Shown: positions 21,722 to 35,810, counted from the first letter of the stretch. The stretch: DNA of 36,390 bases from Poronia punctata (GCA_022579005.1 MU401769.1:1-36390); one strand, 5' to 3'. Numbers and translations: made by a program. Notes: a model not told the origin generated them from the letters alone.

Positions 21722-24663
21722 TTATTAAATATATTTTAATTAAAAAGTTTATATTTTAATTAAAGCTAAAATATTGTTAAGCTAAAAAATAGGAAATAAT
21801 TAACAGCTAATATTAATAATTTAAAAAATAATTAAAGTTATTAATAAATAATAAATACTAACTAACTTTTAATATATAGCAGCATAATAATAAAATTTCT
21901 TTTTAGAAAGCTATAGCTTTTGTTTTAAAGCAACTGCTTGCTAAAAAGCTAACAAAGCTTTTTTAAGCGCTAAAAGTAATAACTTATATAAATAAAGCTT
22001 AAAGTACTAATTTTAAATGTTAATACTTTAACTTTATAATGTATATAGTTAGTATAAAAGTTAAAAACGCGTGTATTAAAAAAGTAGTATAGTAAGTAAT
22101 CTTTTATATAGCGCTAATTAAAATTAATAAAATCTAATGAAATTAGTTAATATAAATATATAATAAAAAGTAATAAGTATATAAAATAATAAGTATAATA
22201 ATTTACTTTATATTAAACATAGTTAGGCTTAAAGAAGTAGTAAATATAATAAGTATAAAAGTTAATATATATACTAGTAATATAATAAATATAAAATTTA
22301 ATGCTAAAAATAATATATTTTTAGCTGCTTGCTATTTATAACAAAAAGTGGTCCTTTTATTTATTAATCTAATTTATTTTATAAACATAAAATAGACCTA
22401 TTAATTTAATAGTTAAAGGATTGTACTTACTACCTTTTTGTTAAGGGCTTATAGCAAGAGGTAATAGCTATAATTAAACTTTAAGCAAAGGCTATAATAA
22501 AGCCTTAAAATAAAGAAAATATAAATAAGTATAAACAATACTACGCTATATATTCTAGTTTTTAGTTTTTTACTTTTAAATTTTATTGTTAATATAAAAT
22601 ATATATTAGTCTTTATACTAGTTATTTTACTTAAATTTATTATAATTTAAAAGTTGTTATATAAACTATTTAAAGAAATTTTAATTATTTTCCTACTTAA
22701 TATACTAAACTTAACTAAATTAAATATAATAAATATTTAGTTTTTAAACCTTTTTAATACTATATTAAATAAAGTATTTTTTTTACTTATATAATTTAAT
22801 AATCAATATATCATTAAAGCTAAATAATAAGTTTAGTTTAATTTAAATACTTTTTAAAGCATAAAAGCTTAATATTTAATAAAATATAAAAAATTAATAT
22901 ATTAAGTATTTTAAAACTTTGTTTATTTTACTTATAAAAAACTAACTACTTTTTATATAATAAAATAAAAACAAAATAAAAATGCAAACTTTAAAATAAT
23001 AAAAGCAGCTTTTATATTTTTTAACTACTTTATAAAAGTTATAAATAACTAAATATTTGCTATAGCCCGGTTTTTAATAAAAGAATAAATAAAGTAAAAC
23101 TTCTAAATATAGAAAAAACTAATACTGCTTATATATATAAAAATGCAAACTTTTATATTACTGTTTAAAGCTATAACCTTTAATATTATTTCAGCATATT
23201 TAAATTTTTAAAAATGAATAAATAAAAAAAGGTTTACTAAAATAGCAAATAAAGATTTAAAAGTTATATACTAAACATTTAAGTATAACTTGTTAACGTA
23301 ATAAATTGCGGCTTTTATTATTAAAAACTTATATAATATAATAATAATTTTAAATAAAAATATGCTAGTAATATAACCTTAAGCTATTAAATATAGTTAA
23401 GCTTTTTAAAATTAAGATTTTAAAAAGGAAAACATATTACTAGTATAGCTTAGTAAAGAAAAGCATAAAGATTAAAAGAAACTAATATAGTTTTAAAAAT
23501 TTAAATTATAACTATAGCTACTATTATTTTAATAAACTAATTTTATTAATTTAGTTTAAAATTTAATAAACTATATAAATTTAAAATAAAAAATAAACAA
23601 ATAGTAAAAATAAACTTGCCTTTTATTTTTACTAGTAATAAAGCAAATAAAAAGCTTAAAGTTTAATTTAAGCATTAGTATATATTATTAAAAAAAAAGC
23701 TAAAAGAAAATTATAATTATTTTACTAATAATAATAATATAATTATTTACATTCCTAGTTAAATAAGTAAAACTATAGCTAAAGAATTAATAGCTTTTAT
23801 TTTTTTAAAATAAAAATAAAAACTAACTTTAATAATATTAAATAAAATATTAAATTACTTATACTAATAATATTATAACTTAAATAAATATAAAATAGCT
23901 TAAATTAAGTATTAAAATTTTTAAAATAGCTAATAAAAACGAATTTAGCAATTTTAAAATCTAGTTTACTAAATAAGCTAGCTAAGCTTAGATCTTTTTA
24001 TTTAAGTTTAAGCATAATATATATAATAAGCTTTTAAACTATGTAAATATTTTTAATTTGCTAAAAAAAAAAAATTTAACTATTACTTTTATATAATATT
24101 ATAAGTATGCTTAAACTTTTAATTATTAATAATATAAGAAATTTATTAATAAATAAAAAATTAACCTACTTAAAAAAAAAGATTTAAATTTTAAAAAAGT
24201 ACTAGTTAAATTTAAATAATTTAATATTAAACTTAAAAGCTATAAAATAAACTAAAAGATTTAATAAAATAAAAACAAACTATTATATTATTTTTTATTT
24301 TAAAATTAAAAAAAGCAGTATATTTATATATGCTAAACTTAACATTAAGTAAGCTAAGCTATTAATTATAAAAAAGCAATACTTTATTTATTATAAACAA
24401 AGCTATTAAAGCAATAATTACTTTAAAAAGCAAAATTTAAACGTTTAAGTACTATTTAAGTTAGTATAATTAATATTAAAGCTATAAAAATAAAAATACT
24501 AGAAAAGCAAAAAATAAAAGTAGCTTAAAAGACTAAACTTTTATTTTAAGCAAAGTATTATATTAGCTTTAAAAATAAAAACATATTAAGAAATTTTATT
24601 TAATTTTTTAAAAACAACTTTTTAAAAGAAAATCTTTTAATAATTAACTATTTTAATAGATTA
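21722..24663. other. AT-rich RIP relic, no gene recognised
   Basis: About 2.9 kb of RIP-mutated DNA, mostly A-rich on the plus strand, lying between two LTR elements. A patch at 22340-22480 is slightly less AT-rich and keeps a few GG, CC and CA pairs. It could be the displaced remainder of the gypsy element interrupted at 15503, but no motif was recognised. Weak similarity to the left flank of the LTR at 34149 begins near 24600. Confidence 0.5.
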
Positions 24664-25311
24664 TATTAACTATATTTAGTAAAGTAAAAGGTAGGAAACA
24701 GTGCTAAGATTAGCGTAGCTAGTATATATATTAAATATATAAAATTAATTAATATATATATAACTAGTTTATAAGTATGCGTTATTTAACTTTTAAAGTT
24801 AAGCAATACTTATATTTATTTTAGTTATATATTAGTTAAGTAGTTTAACTTATGCTTTATTTATAAAACTTATAAAGTAAATTATGCTTGCTGCTTAATT
24901 AAATAGTAAGTAAAATGCGCTTTACGATTTTTACTTTTTTAATATTATGCACTTTTTATTTTAGCTTTATTTTTAATATTATAATTATTAAATAACTTAA
25001 AAGTGTTTTTATTTAGTGCTATATAAATAATATGCAATATACATGCTTTATACTATATATATACTTTTTTTTATTAGTTATTATATATAACCTTGTTATT
25101 AATAAACTTAAAATAATTATAGCGTAATTTATAAAGCGCGTAATTAATGTTTTAATTAATGCGCTAGATATATTATATTTTTTAAAATAAGCTTTACTTT
25201 CTTTTTAATATTAAATTAATTATAGCTTAATTTGCTAATATATACTAAATACTGTTTTACTTTAATAATAATTACTTAGTTATTTTTAAAGTAAACTTAT
25301 TATTTATTATA
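24664..25311 (-). repeat. L2-family LTR, left copy (3' LTR)
   Basis: Aligns with 34149-34797 over ~648 bases in the same orientation. Both start tattaactatattta (perhaps TGTTAACTA before RIP) and end near tattata. Shared features include ttagcgtagctagtatatat, aaagcgcg followed by attaatgcgct, and the run taaccttgttattaataaac. Weak similarity continues ~60 bases further left, so the true left end is uncertain. Confidence 0.75.
24719..24767. repeat. AT-rich hairpin in left L2 LTR
   Basis: ctagtatatatattaa pairs with ttaatatatatataactag across a short centre. The same ~49-base inverted structure is kept at 34204-34252 in the other LTR. Confidence 0.5.
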
Positions 25312-27499
25312 TACTTTTTATTTAAACTAAATAGTTTAAATATTATAATAAAGCTTTTTTAACTTTTATAGTATAAAGAAAATATATATAAAAATAAGAC
25401 TTAATTTTTAAATTAAATTTAAACATAGTAAACTAATCGTAATTAATTAGATTTTTTTACTAGTGTAGTAATTAAAGTGTATATAAAAAAAGTTGCTTAA
25501 AATAATTAGTATTTTTAGCTTTTATAGTTATATTTAGTTAAAAGTTTTATAAAATTTAAAAAAACGTATACTTAGTATTTTATTTAACTACTTGTTTTAT
25601 AATTAAATTTTTTGCTTATACTTTATACTTTATTAAGTATAAACTTTATATTTTTATTTTTAAAAAGTTTTTAAGTACTTTAAATTTCTTTGCTTAACTA
25701 TATAGTGCTTTTACTTTAATTAGGTATACTTTTATAGGTATTTTTAATTAGGCTTATTTATGCTTAGCGCTTAAAGTACTTTATACTTATATATTAGTTT
25801 TTTTTTATAAACTTATATTATTTAATTATTAAAAATTTCTTTTGCTAAGTATTAACTTTTTAATTTAAATTAGTACTTTAACTATTAGTTATTATAACTT
25901 AATTAAAAAATAGTATATTTATTATTTATTTATTTTTATTTATTTTTATACTAGCTATACTAGCTAATTATATGCTGCTTTTTATAAGCATAAAAAGTAA
26001 ACTTTTTTTACTTATATTATAAGCTTTTTTTTAACTTTTTACTTTTTAAGTAACTTATATATAAAAGCTACTTATTTTTTAACGCTTTTATTATATATAT
26101 TTTACTAACTTTAAGCTTTTTTTACTTAAAGCTTTTATTTTTTTATTTTTTTATAATTTTAATAAGTATATATAGTAGCGTTAAGTAATAGCGTTTATAT
26201 TTCTTTATATTTTATTTTATTTTATTTAGCTTGCACTATATTTTTTTTATATTAATTTGTTTTTTTATATATTAGTTTAAAATAGTTTTAGCTTGCTTTT
26301 ACTTTTGCGCTTTACGCTTTTTTTATTTTTATACGTTTTGCTTTAATACTAATTTTGCTTATTATATTACTTATTATTATTGTTTTGCTAGCGCTTGCGC
26401 TTATACTACTACTACTTTAGCTTATTAAGTAGCTTATTAAATAAACGCTATTTATTGCTTTTTTAAAAAAATTACTACCTAGTTTTAGTTTTATAAAGCT
26501 TTTAAATTTAAATAAATTACTTATATCTATGTTTTATTATATAATTATATTTGCGCTTTTTTAACTTTTATATATTATAAATATAATCTTACTAAGTTTT
26601 CTATAAAAAAAAAGCTATTATTGCTTTTTTTTTATATTAATTGCTTTATTTTTCTTTTAGTTACTGCCTTTTTTTATATTAGTTTTTATATTGCTTTTTT
26701 AATTATATTTATAAGCTTTAATAAATTAAACTTTATTTTTAATAAAAAAAGTATTATATAAGCTTTTACTTTTTTTATTTTTTAAAAAAATTTAAAATAA
26801 CTTTTACTTTTTACGCCTTGCTTTACTTTTCACTTTTTAAGTTTTAGTATTGCTTTTAGTTTTTGCTTTTTAGCTTTTTGTACGCTTTTTTATTTTATTT
26901 TAGCTTATTACTAAATGTTTTACTTTTTTAATTTTTTGCTTAGCAACTTTTACTTTACTTTTAATCTTATTATTATTGCTTTTTTCTTTTTTAGTTTTTT
27001 ATATTTAAAGTAGTTAAGCTTTTAGTTAAAATTATTAAGCTACTTATTATAATGCTAAAAAATATTTATGCTTACTTTGCTAGCATAAACCTTTTTTTTT
27101 TAGTTTTTTTTAAGTTTTTAGCTTAATACTTTTGCGCTTTTTAGTTTTAAAGCTTACTTTAAGTACTAATAGCGCTTTTTTTCTTTACTACTTATTTTAT
27201 TATTATTTTATAAATTACGTTATTAGTACTAAATACTTTTTTAATTATATTTGCTATTTTTTTACAACTTTTAATAGTTACTATAAACTTAATATTAGCT
27301 ATTTTAAAGTTATTAAAGCTAGTTTTTAAACTTATTGCTTTTATTATTAAAATTGCTATAGTTATAAACTAATATAAGTACTTTTCATATATACTTTATT
27401 ATTTTTGCTAACTTAAATTATATAGGAAACTTAAGTAATATAACTTTGCTTATTGCTTTTATAAAGCTTTGCGTTTTAAGTAAATTAAAAGATTTTAAA

Positions 27500-28699
27500 A
27501 TATACTATAAGTATTTTTTTTATTATATATTTAGTATGCTTATTAACTTTATATTAGTATATTAGTAAGCTTTGTACTATTATTTGCTTTATTTAACGTT
27601 TATTAAATTAAACTTTTAATAAAACTAGTAATATATTTAAAAAAGATTTAAAGTAAGTAGTTAACTTAAAAGTTATTAGTTTAAAGTATTATTAGCTAGT
27701 TTAGCTCCAAAAGTTATTTAAAATTAAGTAGTATTAGTATAACTTTTGTTTATTACGTTTTTTTTATATTTTATAATATATTTACTATTTAGCTTATATA
27801 TACTTGCTAACTTGTTTTTTTTATACTTTATATTATATGCTTTTTATAAATACTATATATATTTTAACTTAATACTTTAATATATTATAAACTAAATATT
27901 ATATAAAAATGTTTAAATATAGTATAAAAAAGCTTTTTAGTTAAACTATTTACTAGTATATTTTTAATTAAAATGTACTTAACTTTAAAAGTTTTTTTAA
28001 AAATATTTATATTAAACCTATATATTTTATATATTTATATATTATAATTAAGTATTACTTTTTTTTAATTGCTTATTATAAGCTTAATAGCTTAAGTATT
28101 ATTATAGTAGATTATTTAATTTTAATTAAGGTTTAAGCGTAGCTTTTTTAATAAGTATTTAATTGCTATAAGCTTTTATATTATAGCTTTTAAAATAATT
28201 ACTTTTACTTTAGTTGTTAATATAAATATAGTAAATTATTAATATGCTTTCTATATAATAAAGCTATTTTAAAAGTTTATTAAGTATTTATAAGTTAAGC
28301 GTTACGTTTTTTATTATTTATAAACAATATATTACTTATAATAACTAAAGCCTATATTATATTTAGCACACTATTTATTACTATTTTTAAAGTATATATT
28401 ATAAATAAGTATTAAATTACTTAATTTATAGCTTTATAATAATTTAACTTAAAAATTATAAAAAAGCGTAATAGTAATAAAGCTACGTATACTATATTTA
28501 GCTTGGTTATAATTGCTATATAAATAATTAACTTAACTTTTTTTAATATATTTTAATTTTTTTTATAGTTATAATGCTTTTAAAGTTTATAAGTTTTTTA
28601 TATAGTAAAAAAATAACTATTACCTAGCTTAAATTAGCTTAATAAAAGCGCTTAGCTACTTTTTTAATATATTAGTTATAAAGTAAAAAAATTGTTTTT
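27500..28699 (-). other. Copia interior 3' to the reverse transcriptase; nothing clearly readable
   Basis: RNase H would be expected on the minus strand here. The sequence is T-rich on the plus strand with many stops, and I could not match RNase H motifs. The plus-strand open frame at 27132-27329, just to its left, is low-complexity and Phe/Tyr-rich, a by-product of AT-rich DNA. Confidence 0.35.
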
Positions 28700-29178
28700 T
28701 TTGTTTATATTAAATAATATATATTTTAAAAAACTATATAATATTTCTTTAGTTTTTAATTTTATAGCGTTTTTTAATTTCTTAAATAATTAAAGCTGCT
28801 TTGTGCTTATTTAGTTTATTATAAATAATTAAAAAGTTATTAATATAAAATATAATAAAAATTAATTAATTTTTAGTATATTATAAATATAGTTTTTTAA
28901 GTAATAGTTTAAGCTTAAATATTTTAAGTGTTAATATAAACTTTTTATATTAAAAAATAGGAAGTTTTTTAACTTATAAAGCGCTTTAAGCAACAATATT
29001 ACTTTATTTCTTTTATAATTAACTTGTTTAATATTTTATATATTATAAGTTTTAATTTTTTATATATTATATTTAAAAATATATTTTTAATATTAAACTA
29101 TTTAACTTTATAATTTTTTTTAGCTATAATTGCTATTATAATTTTAAAGGTTATTATTATTAAAGTAGCTATATAAGT
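28700..29178 (-). pseudogene. Ty1/copia reverse transcriptase relic
   Basis: From 29178 down, the minus strand reads TYIATLIIITFKIIIAII and then KVK*FNIKNIFLN, matching the fungal copia block TYAATLAxRxFRxLMAIA followed by ExxQxDxxNAFxN. RIP explains Ala to Ile, Gln to stop and Asp to Asn. Further on, LKRFIS*KTSYFLI*K (within 28,936-28,995) corresponds to LxxALYGLxxSPLLWQK. The catalytic YVDD reads YINN at 28847-28836, in a frame shifted by one base relative to the upstream block, so at least one small indel or a reading slip lies between them. Downstream, EIKKRYKIKN resembles the copia region after YVDD. It is inactive. Confidence 0.75.
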
Positions 29179-32100
29179 TAATTATAAAGTTTTTATTTGC
29201 TATTATTTACTTTATATTATAAGTTATACTTTATATTTTATTAAAAAAAACCTTTTTTATTAAACTTATATATAAATATTTATTTAAGTAGTAGTAGCTC
29301 GCTTTTTGCTTTGCTTTTAAAAAAAATTTATTATATTAAATATAAGCATTTAAGTTAGCTTACGCTTTATACTTTTTTATAATTAGTTTTTAAAAAAGTG
29401 CATAGCTAAGTTTTTTTACTTTAAAGGTAGTAGCTTAATAAAGTTGTTATAATATATATGCTTTAATAGCGCTATACTAATTTCCTTTGCTGCTTTTTAT
29501 TATACTACTGCTATAAATACTATATATAGCGTTTTATACTTATAATTGCTTATATATATAATATTTATATATTTTTTAAAAAATGTTTATAAAAACTTTA
29601 TAAAGCAATTATTTTTAAAAGTAAAAATGCTTTTTTTTATATTATATAATAGCGTATACTATATAGCCTAACTTATTAAAGTTATTTAAGTTGTTTAGCT
29701 TAACCTTTTTAAGTTTTTAGCTTATATATAAAGCTAGCAAGTAAATCTTTTATATATATTTATATTTTACTTTAAGCAGCGCTTTTTTTTATTTCTTTTT
29801 AACTTAAAGCTTTATAAATTGCTTTGCTTTACTTTTTTTTTTACTAGAAAACTTTTTATTTTTTAATAAAGGTTGCTTTAAGTTTTTTATAAAGGTATTA
29901 AAAAAGTTGCACATAATAATTAGCTTTTCTTTTTTACTATTACTATTTTTATTTTTGTGATTATCTTTTTGAATTTTTAATAAGCTTTTTATTAGCGTTT
30001 ATAAAAGTATTAGCTTTTTTAAAAGTATAGTAAATTATAGCAGCTTTAAAGCTTTTAGTTACTATACTTATATTAGCAAAGCAGCTATCTTTATATATTT
30101 TAATTATAGTAGTAGTTTTGCTTTTTTTATATATTACTTTTATATTAGCAGTATACTTTTTTATATAGGTTATAACTATATTAATAGCTTAAAAACCTTT
30201 GCTTATTATATAAGTACTTTTTTTATATATTGCTTAAAAGCTATTAAGCATTATTTAATTACTTTTTTGCTTTGCTTAGTTACTTTTAGTACTATACTTT
30301 ATTTAAGCTAACTTTTTTTGCTTAAACTACTTTTAAATAGCTAGCTTTTTTTATGTTTACTTAAATTTAAGTTTAAATTTAAAAGCTTTGCGCTTAATAT
30401 AAATCTAATTAAAATAATTAGCTTAGTTTTTTTGCTTTTTGTTTTATTGCTACTACTTTTACTATTACTGTTTAAGTAAAAACTAGCTTGTTTTTTACTT
30501 ATAAAATAGTTAACTGCTTATTTTATAAGCTATTTAGCTACTTAATATATAAGCTAATTAATAGCTTATTTTTTTAGTTAACTAGTTATTTTTTATATAT
30601 TTTAATTAAGTGCTTATTTTTTATATTATATATAGTAAGTATAGTAAAAGTACTTAATAAAGCTATATTTTAACTTTGTTTAATTTTAAGTAAAAATTTA
30701 AATATTTTTTAAAAGCGCTGCTTTTAAGCTTATTATATTATACGTTTTTATATTATATTTAATAAAGGTTATATACTTTTTTTATTTAGTTACTTTATGC
30801 TAATACTTTTTTAAGGTTTTTTTAAAATTGCTTGCTTTAAACCGGCTTTAGTAGCTTAAGCGTTACTAAAAAAAATAAAAATTTTATTTATAAATAAAGT
30901 TTTAAAATATATTTAACTTTTTTTATTAGTTTTCTAACTATATTTACTTTTAACTTTTGCTTTTAAAAGCTTTTAAGTAGCTATACTATATAGTGCTTAC
31001 ATTTAAATTAATTAGTTTTTTATAATGCTTTTTTTAAATACTTTTATTATTATAGCTACGCTTTTAACTTTTTATTAAATAGTTTATTAATAAAATGCTA
31101 AAAAATTTAATTAACTTTAGTAAATTTATATAATTTTATACTTATATAAATTGTTTTTTATATTTTTTAAAATTATAAAACTACTATTTATTAAACTTAA
31201 TATTTCAAGTTATAATAACGTTTTTTATAGTAAGTATTTATACTTAGTATATATTAAATATTATATATTTAACTATATAATTAATATATATACATAGCTT
31301 AGTTTTAAATTTTTGCTTATTTTTATTAATAAAATAATTTTACTTTAATAAATATGCTTTATACTTATAAGCTACTATTTTTATTTAGTTAAGCTAAGCA
31401 TTACTTATTAATACTTTGCTTATTAGTAGTATATATTAATAAAAGTAGTAATTAAACTAAGTATTAAGCTTTTTTAAAAAGCTTATATTATTATATGCTT
31501 TAAATAAACTTTAGTTATATAACTATATAGCAGCTTTAATAGCTTTAAGCTATAGCTTAATTAAAAAACTTACGCTATATAATATAGTTTTAGCTTTTTT
31601 ATAACTTTTTTGCTTACTTATTTAACTACTTTAATTATTTTCTTTATATACTTTAATAGTATTTTAATATTAATTTTTTTTATATTATAGTTAATAACGC
31701 GTTTAACTATTAATTATAATTATTACTTATTTATTATTATAGTAAAATAAAATTATTATAAGCTTATAATAACGCTATACTTAACTTTTAAATATAGCAA
31801 TTTTAATAAAAAAATTTATTAAGTTTTGTTTTATATTATAAAAGCATATAATATTTTAAAGTATTTTTTAAAAAAATAAATAACTAAAATGTTTTATTAT
31901 ACTTTTTATTATAATTAAAAAGATTTTAATATACTTTTTAAAATAAACATTTTGCAGGTTGCTTTAAAGTTTTTTAAAAGATTACTTTTAATATATAGTT
32001 AATTATACAACTTTTATAGTTAATACGTAGTATTGTTTAAATCTTTATATTTTTTACTTTATAAGCTAAAACCTTTAGCGCTTTAGCTTTTAAGTATTTA

Positions 32101-34148
32101 AAATTAAAATACTATAATGCTTTATTATTTTTTTATAGTTTTAAAAAGTTGTTTAAAAGTTAAAATACTTATTTAGCAATAATTATTATTAAGCTAGCTA
32201 CGGTTATTATAAACTTTTTTATATAGTTAGTATTAATTATAAAGTATAATTTAAAAAAAAAATTTATATTAAAAAAAACTAGGTTATGCTTACGTTATAG
32301 TTTTTTAACTATAATATTATGCTTAATTGTTTTAAAGCGCAATATATAATTTAAACTATAGTACTAGATTTGTTTATTTTTTAGCTTAGCTTTTAATATA
32401 ATATTGATATAAAAACCCTTTATAAAATAAATATTTTTAAGTATTAAATCCTTTTATTTTTCAATATTAAGTATATTTTAAATAGTTTTGCTTTTTTTTT
32501 AAATTAAATAAGAAAATATGCTAACTTTAACCTGGTTATTTTTAGTTAAAATAAATAATTTTACGTTAAGCAGCTTTATATAGTTTACTAAATCTATAAT
32601 ACTAGAGTTATTTAAAATAGTGCTATTTAGTAGTATGTGCTTATTTATGCTAATAGTAATATATATTTTATAAAAATTATTTTAAGTGCTGCTAACTATA
32701 ATAAAATTAATAACTTTATAAACTATATTATATAGTAGCTATATTGTTTTAAACTTATAAAATTATTTAAGCTTTTATTGCTAAATAACGACTTTTTAGT
32801 AAAGCTTATTACTTTTCTTTTTTTTTAATTTTATTATATAGCTTACTCTACTTATTGCTTTAATAGCGTTATTATATAGCTTTTAGCTTATTATTAGTTA
32901 TTTTTAGTAGCTAATTAAAAGCATAAAATTTAATTACTGCAAACTAGCATTAAGTATATCTATTAAGCTTTTAAAAATATTTTGCTAATTTTTTATAAGA
33001 GCACTTATATAATTTACAATTTTTTTTAAACTTTTTAAAAAATAAGCCTTTTAAGCTACCTTTAGTAGTAGTAAATATAGTTTTATATTTTGTTTTTTTT
33101 AATTAGTACTTAATTACAAAGTTAGCTATAAGCTAATTTATTTTTTTTATTATAAAAAATAGTTTATTTTTTACTTGCTTATAAAAAAGTTAACTTTTTT
33201 TTTAAATAGCTTACTTTAGCTAAAGCTTCAAGTAAAGTGTATATAATAAACCTTTAACTATAAATAGGTTTTTAATTTTTTTACGCTTATAATTAAGCGC
33301 TTTATAATAAATTATAGTTTATTTCTTATACTATTTATTAAACTTAATATTTTTTTTTTGCTTTTATAAAAACTTTTTAATATTACTTTTAAGCAATTAA
33401 ATAATAGTTAACTTTATAAGGCATAATAATACTATATAATATTTTAACTTTGTTTTAAAGCGTTAGCTTGCTACTTTTTATTTATATTGCGTTAACTTGT
33501 ATATAATACTTTATATTAATAGTTTTTTTAACTTATACTTAAAAAGTGTTAATTTAAAGCTACTTATATGCTTTATATTATATATTTTATATTTTAAAGC
33601 TTTATTAAATAGTAAGTTTTTTTTAAATTTAAGTTATAATAAACTTTTGCATTAGTTTTTAAACTTTATTACTTTTTAGTTTGTTTCTTTTTTACTTTTT
33701 TTAGCTTTGCACAATATTTTTTAGCATAATACCGTTTAGGTTTTTATAGCGCAATTGCTTTAAAAAAGCGTTTAAAAACTTTTTTAAAGTTATACTTAAA
33801 AAAGTACTTATTTAGCTTAATATTGTTTTAAATAATTTTAATAGTAGTAATAACTTAAAAAGTTTTAAACTATTGCTTTTAGTTTTAAAAATAAGCAAGC
33901 TTTATATAAGACTTAATAAATATAAAAGTATTATTAAATATTTTAATAGTTATTAAATTATACTATATAATAACTAAAAACGTTTTAAAAAAGTATATAA
34001 TATAAAAAGTATTATTTTATTAAATAAAAACTAATATAATTAATAAAAAAATATTATATAACTATATAAAGCTAGCTTTTTAAAAAAGCAATTTTATATA
34101 AGCACCGGTTTTTTAATAATAAACTAAGCTTATAATTTTAATAAATTA

Positions 34149-34797
34149 TATTAACTATATTTAATAAAGTAAAAAGTAAACAATAGTGCTAAAATTAGCG
34201 TAGCTAGTATATATATTAAATATATAAAATTAATTAATATATATATAACTAGTTTATAAGTACGCGTTGCTTAACTTTTATAATTAAGCAATACTTATAT
34301 TTACTTTAATTATATATTAGTTAAGCAATTTAACTTATACTTTATTTATAAAAGCTATAAAGTATATTATACTTGCTACTTAATTAAGCAATAAGTAAAA
34401 TATGCTTTATACTTTTTACTGTTTTAATATTGCATACTTTTTATTTTAGCTTTATTTTTAATATTATACTTAGTAAACAACTTAAAAGTATTTTTACTTA
34501 GTACTATATAAATAATACGCAGCACATATGCTTTATACTAAGTATATACTTTTTTTTTATTAGTTATTATATATAACCTTGTTATTAATAAACCTAGAAT
34601 AATTGCAGCGCAATTTATAAAGCGCGCAGTTAATTTCTTAATTAATGCGCTATATATATTATATCTTTTAAAATAAGCTTTGCTTATTTTTTAATATTAA
34701 ATTAATTATAGCTTAATTTGCTAATGTATACTAAACGCTTTTCTACTCTAGTAGTAACTACTTATTTATCTTTAAAGTAGACCTATTATCTATTATA
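34149..34797 (-). repeat. L2-family LTR, right copy (5' LTR)
   Basis: Direct repeat of 24664-25311 with many RIP-type differences between the copies (for example aagtatgcg versus aagtacgcg, and ctagaataattgcagcgca versus ttaaaataattatagcgta). In places this copy keeps more C and G than the left one, for example around tctactctagtagtaacta near the right end. Confidence 0.75.
34204..34252. repeat. AT-rich hairpin in right L2 LTR
   Basis: Same inverted structure as at 24719-24767, with arms ctagtatatatattaa and ttaatatatatataactag. It is nearly unchanged between copies although the surrounding LTR has diverged. Confidence 0.5.
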
Positions 34798-35702
34798 ACT
34801 ATATTATAATAAATGATAAATATATATTAAGTATTAAAGCTTTTATAAATATAAAAGCAAACTTATACTTTTTACTAAATATAAGCTTTGCTACTAAAAT
34901 ATTAAAGTACTTATAAGCTAAGAAGATTAAAGATTTTAAGCTTGCTTTAGTAGCTAGGTATAATAATAAAAATATATAGTTAATTAACTAAGCTTTATAA
35001 GCTTATTTAAAAATTTAAACACAAGGTATATAAAATATACTATTTTTTATTATTAATATAAAATATAATATAATTATTAAAAAAAAGGTTTTTTAATATT
35101 ATAATATTTTAGTTAATTTACGTTATTAACGTTTACTATTTTTAAATAATTAAAAACTAGCATACTAACTACTAAACATTACTATAAAATTAGCAAATAA
35201 CTTACTTTTAAATTTAAAGGTTTAAGCTAACGTTTATTAACAAAACTGCTTAATATATATAAAAAAAAGTAGCATAATAAGTAAATAACTTATAAATGAA
35301 AAATAAGCTCCTTTTTTAATTTAAAAGCATATTTATTAGTTATAATATGCTTAACTAAAAGAATTAAACTAATTACTAAAAGAAAAGCTAAGCTAACTAG
35401 TTATAATATTAAAGCTTTTTAAAGCTTAAAAAACTTAAATATAAACTAAATATAGTAAAAATATAATAAAACAAATTTTAAATAAAAAAAAACTATAAAC
35501 TTTTTTTAAAACTTAACTAAAAAAAATAAAAAACTAAATATTTAATAAATATAAATATTTAGTTTTTAATAATACTTATAAACCTTATTAGCTAAAATAT
35601 AATTATTATAGTTAATATAAATATTAGCTGCTTTAAATATTTACTTTTATTATAAAAGCTTTTATACTAATAATTAAATAAAATAAAACAAAATACTATA
35701 TT
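34798..35702. other. AT-rich RIP relic, no gene recognised
   Basis: About 0.9 kb of A-rich, RIP-mutated DNA between the copia LTR and an L1 LTR fragment. It has stops in all frames and no recognised motif or second copy. Confidence 0.5.
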
Positions 35703-35810
35703 TATTAAAATCCCTTTTAATACCCTTAACTTTATTAACTACATTAAGACCATTAAAATATAAATATCTTATAAACATAAATATTTAGTTTTTTATATAT
35801 TTATTATTAA
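35703..35810 (+). repeat. L1-family LTR fragment, copy D, interrupted at 35811
   Basis: Matches the first ~105 bases of LTR copy A in the same orientation (tattaaaatc, then ttaactttattaacta, ataaacataaatattta and atatttattat). Similarity stops where the gypsy 5' repeat starts. The left flank has no match to the internal sequence at 1-531, so this is an outer LTR end or a solo LTR. Confidence 0.7.

Larger units (their letters stand above)
24664..34797 (-). mobile_element. Ty1/copia LTR retrotransposon, RIP-mutated, unusually long (10.1 kb)
   Basis: Two direct ~650-bp repeats (24664-25311 and 34149-34797) enclose ~8.8 kb that is strongly T-rich on the plus strand, so its coding strand is minus. 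Copia-type reverse transcriptase motifs are readable on the minus strand at about 28,700-29,180. The 5' LTR is therefore the right copy. The distance from the 5' LTR to the reverse transcriptase (~5 kb) and from there to the 3' LTR (~3.4 kb) each exceeds the usual copia spacing, so further insertions, or an unusually large element, are likely. No open reading frame of protein length survives. LTR ends are approximate and no target duplication was identified. Confidence 0.72.

Noticed and set aside
27132..27329. 65-codon plus-strand open frame.
   Set aside because: It is a low-complexity Phe/Tyr/Asn product of T-rich DNA, antisense to the copia coding strand.
28080..28140. A second copia-like catalytic box on the minus strand (LNNLL).
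   Set aside because: The stops that follow would have to come from Trp or Gln where the family has other residues. The better match is at 28836-28847.
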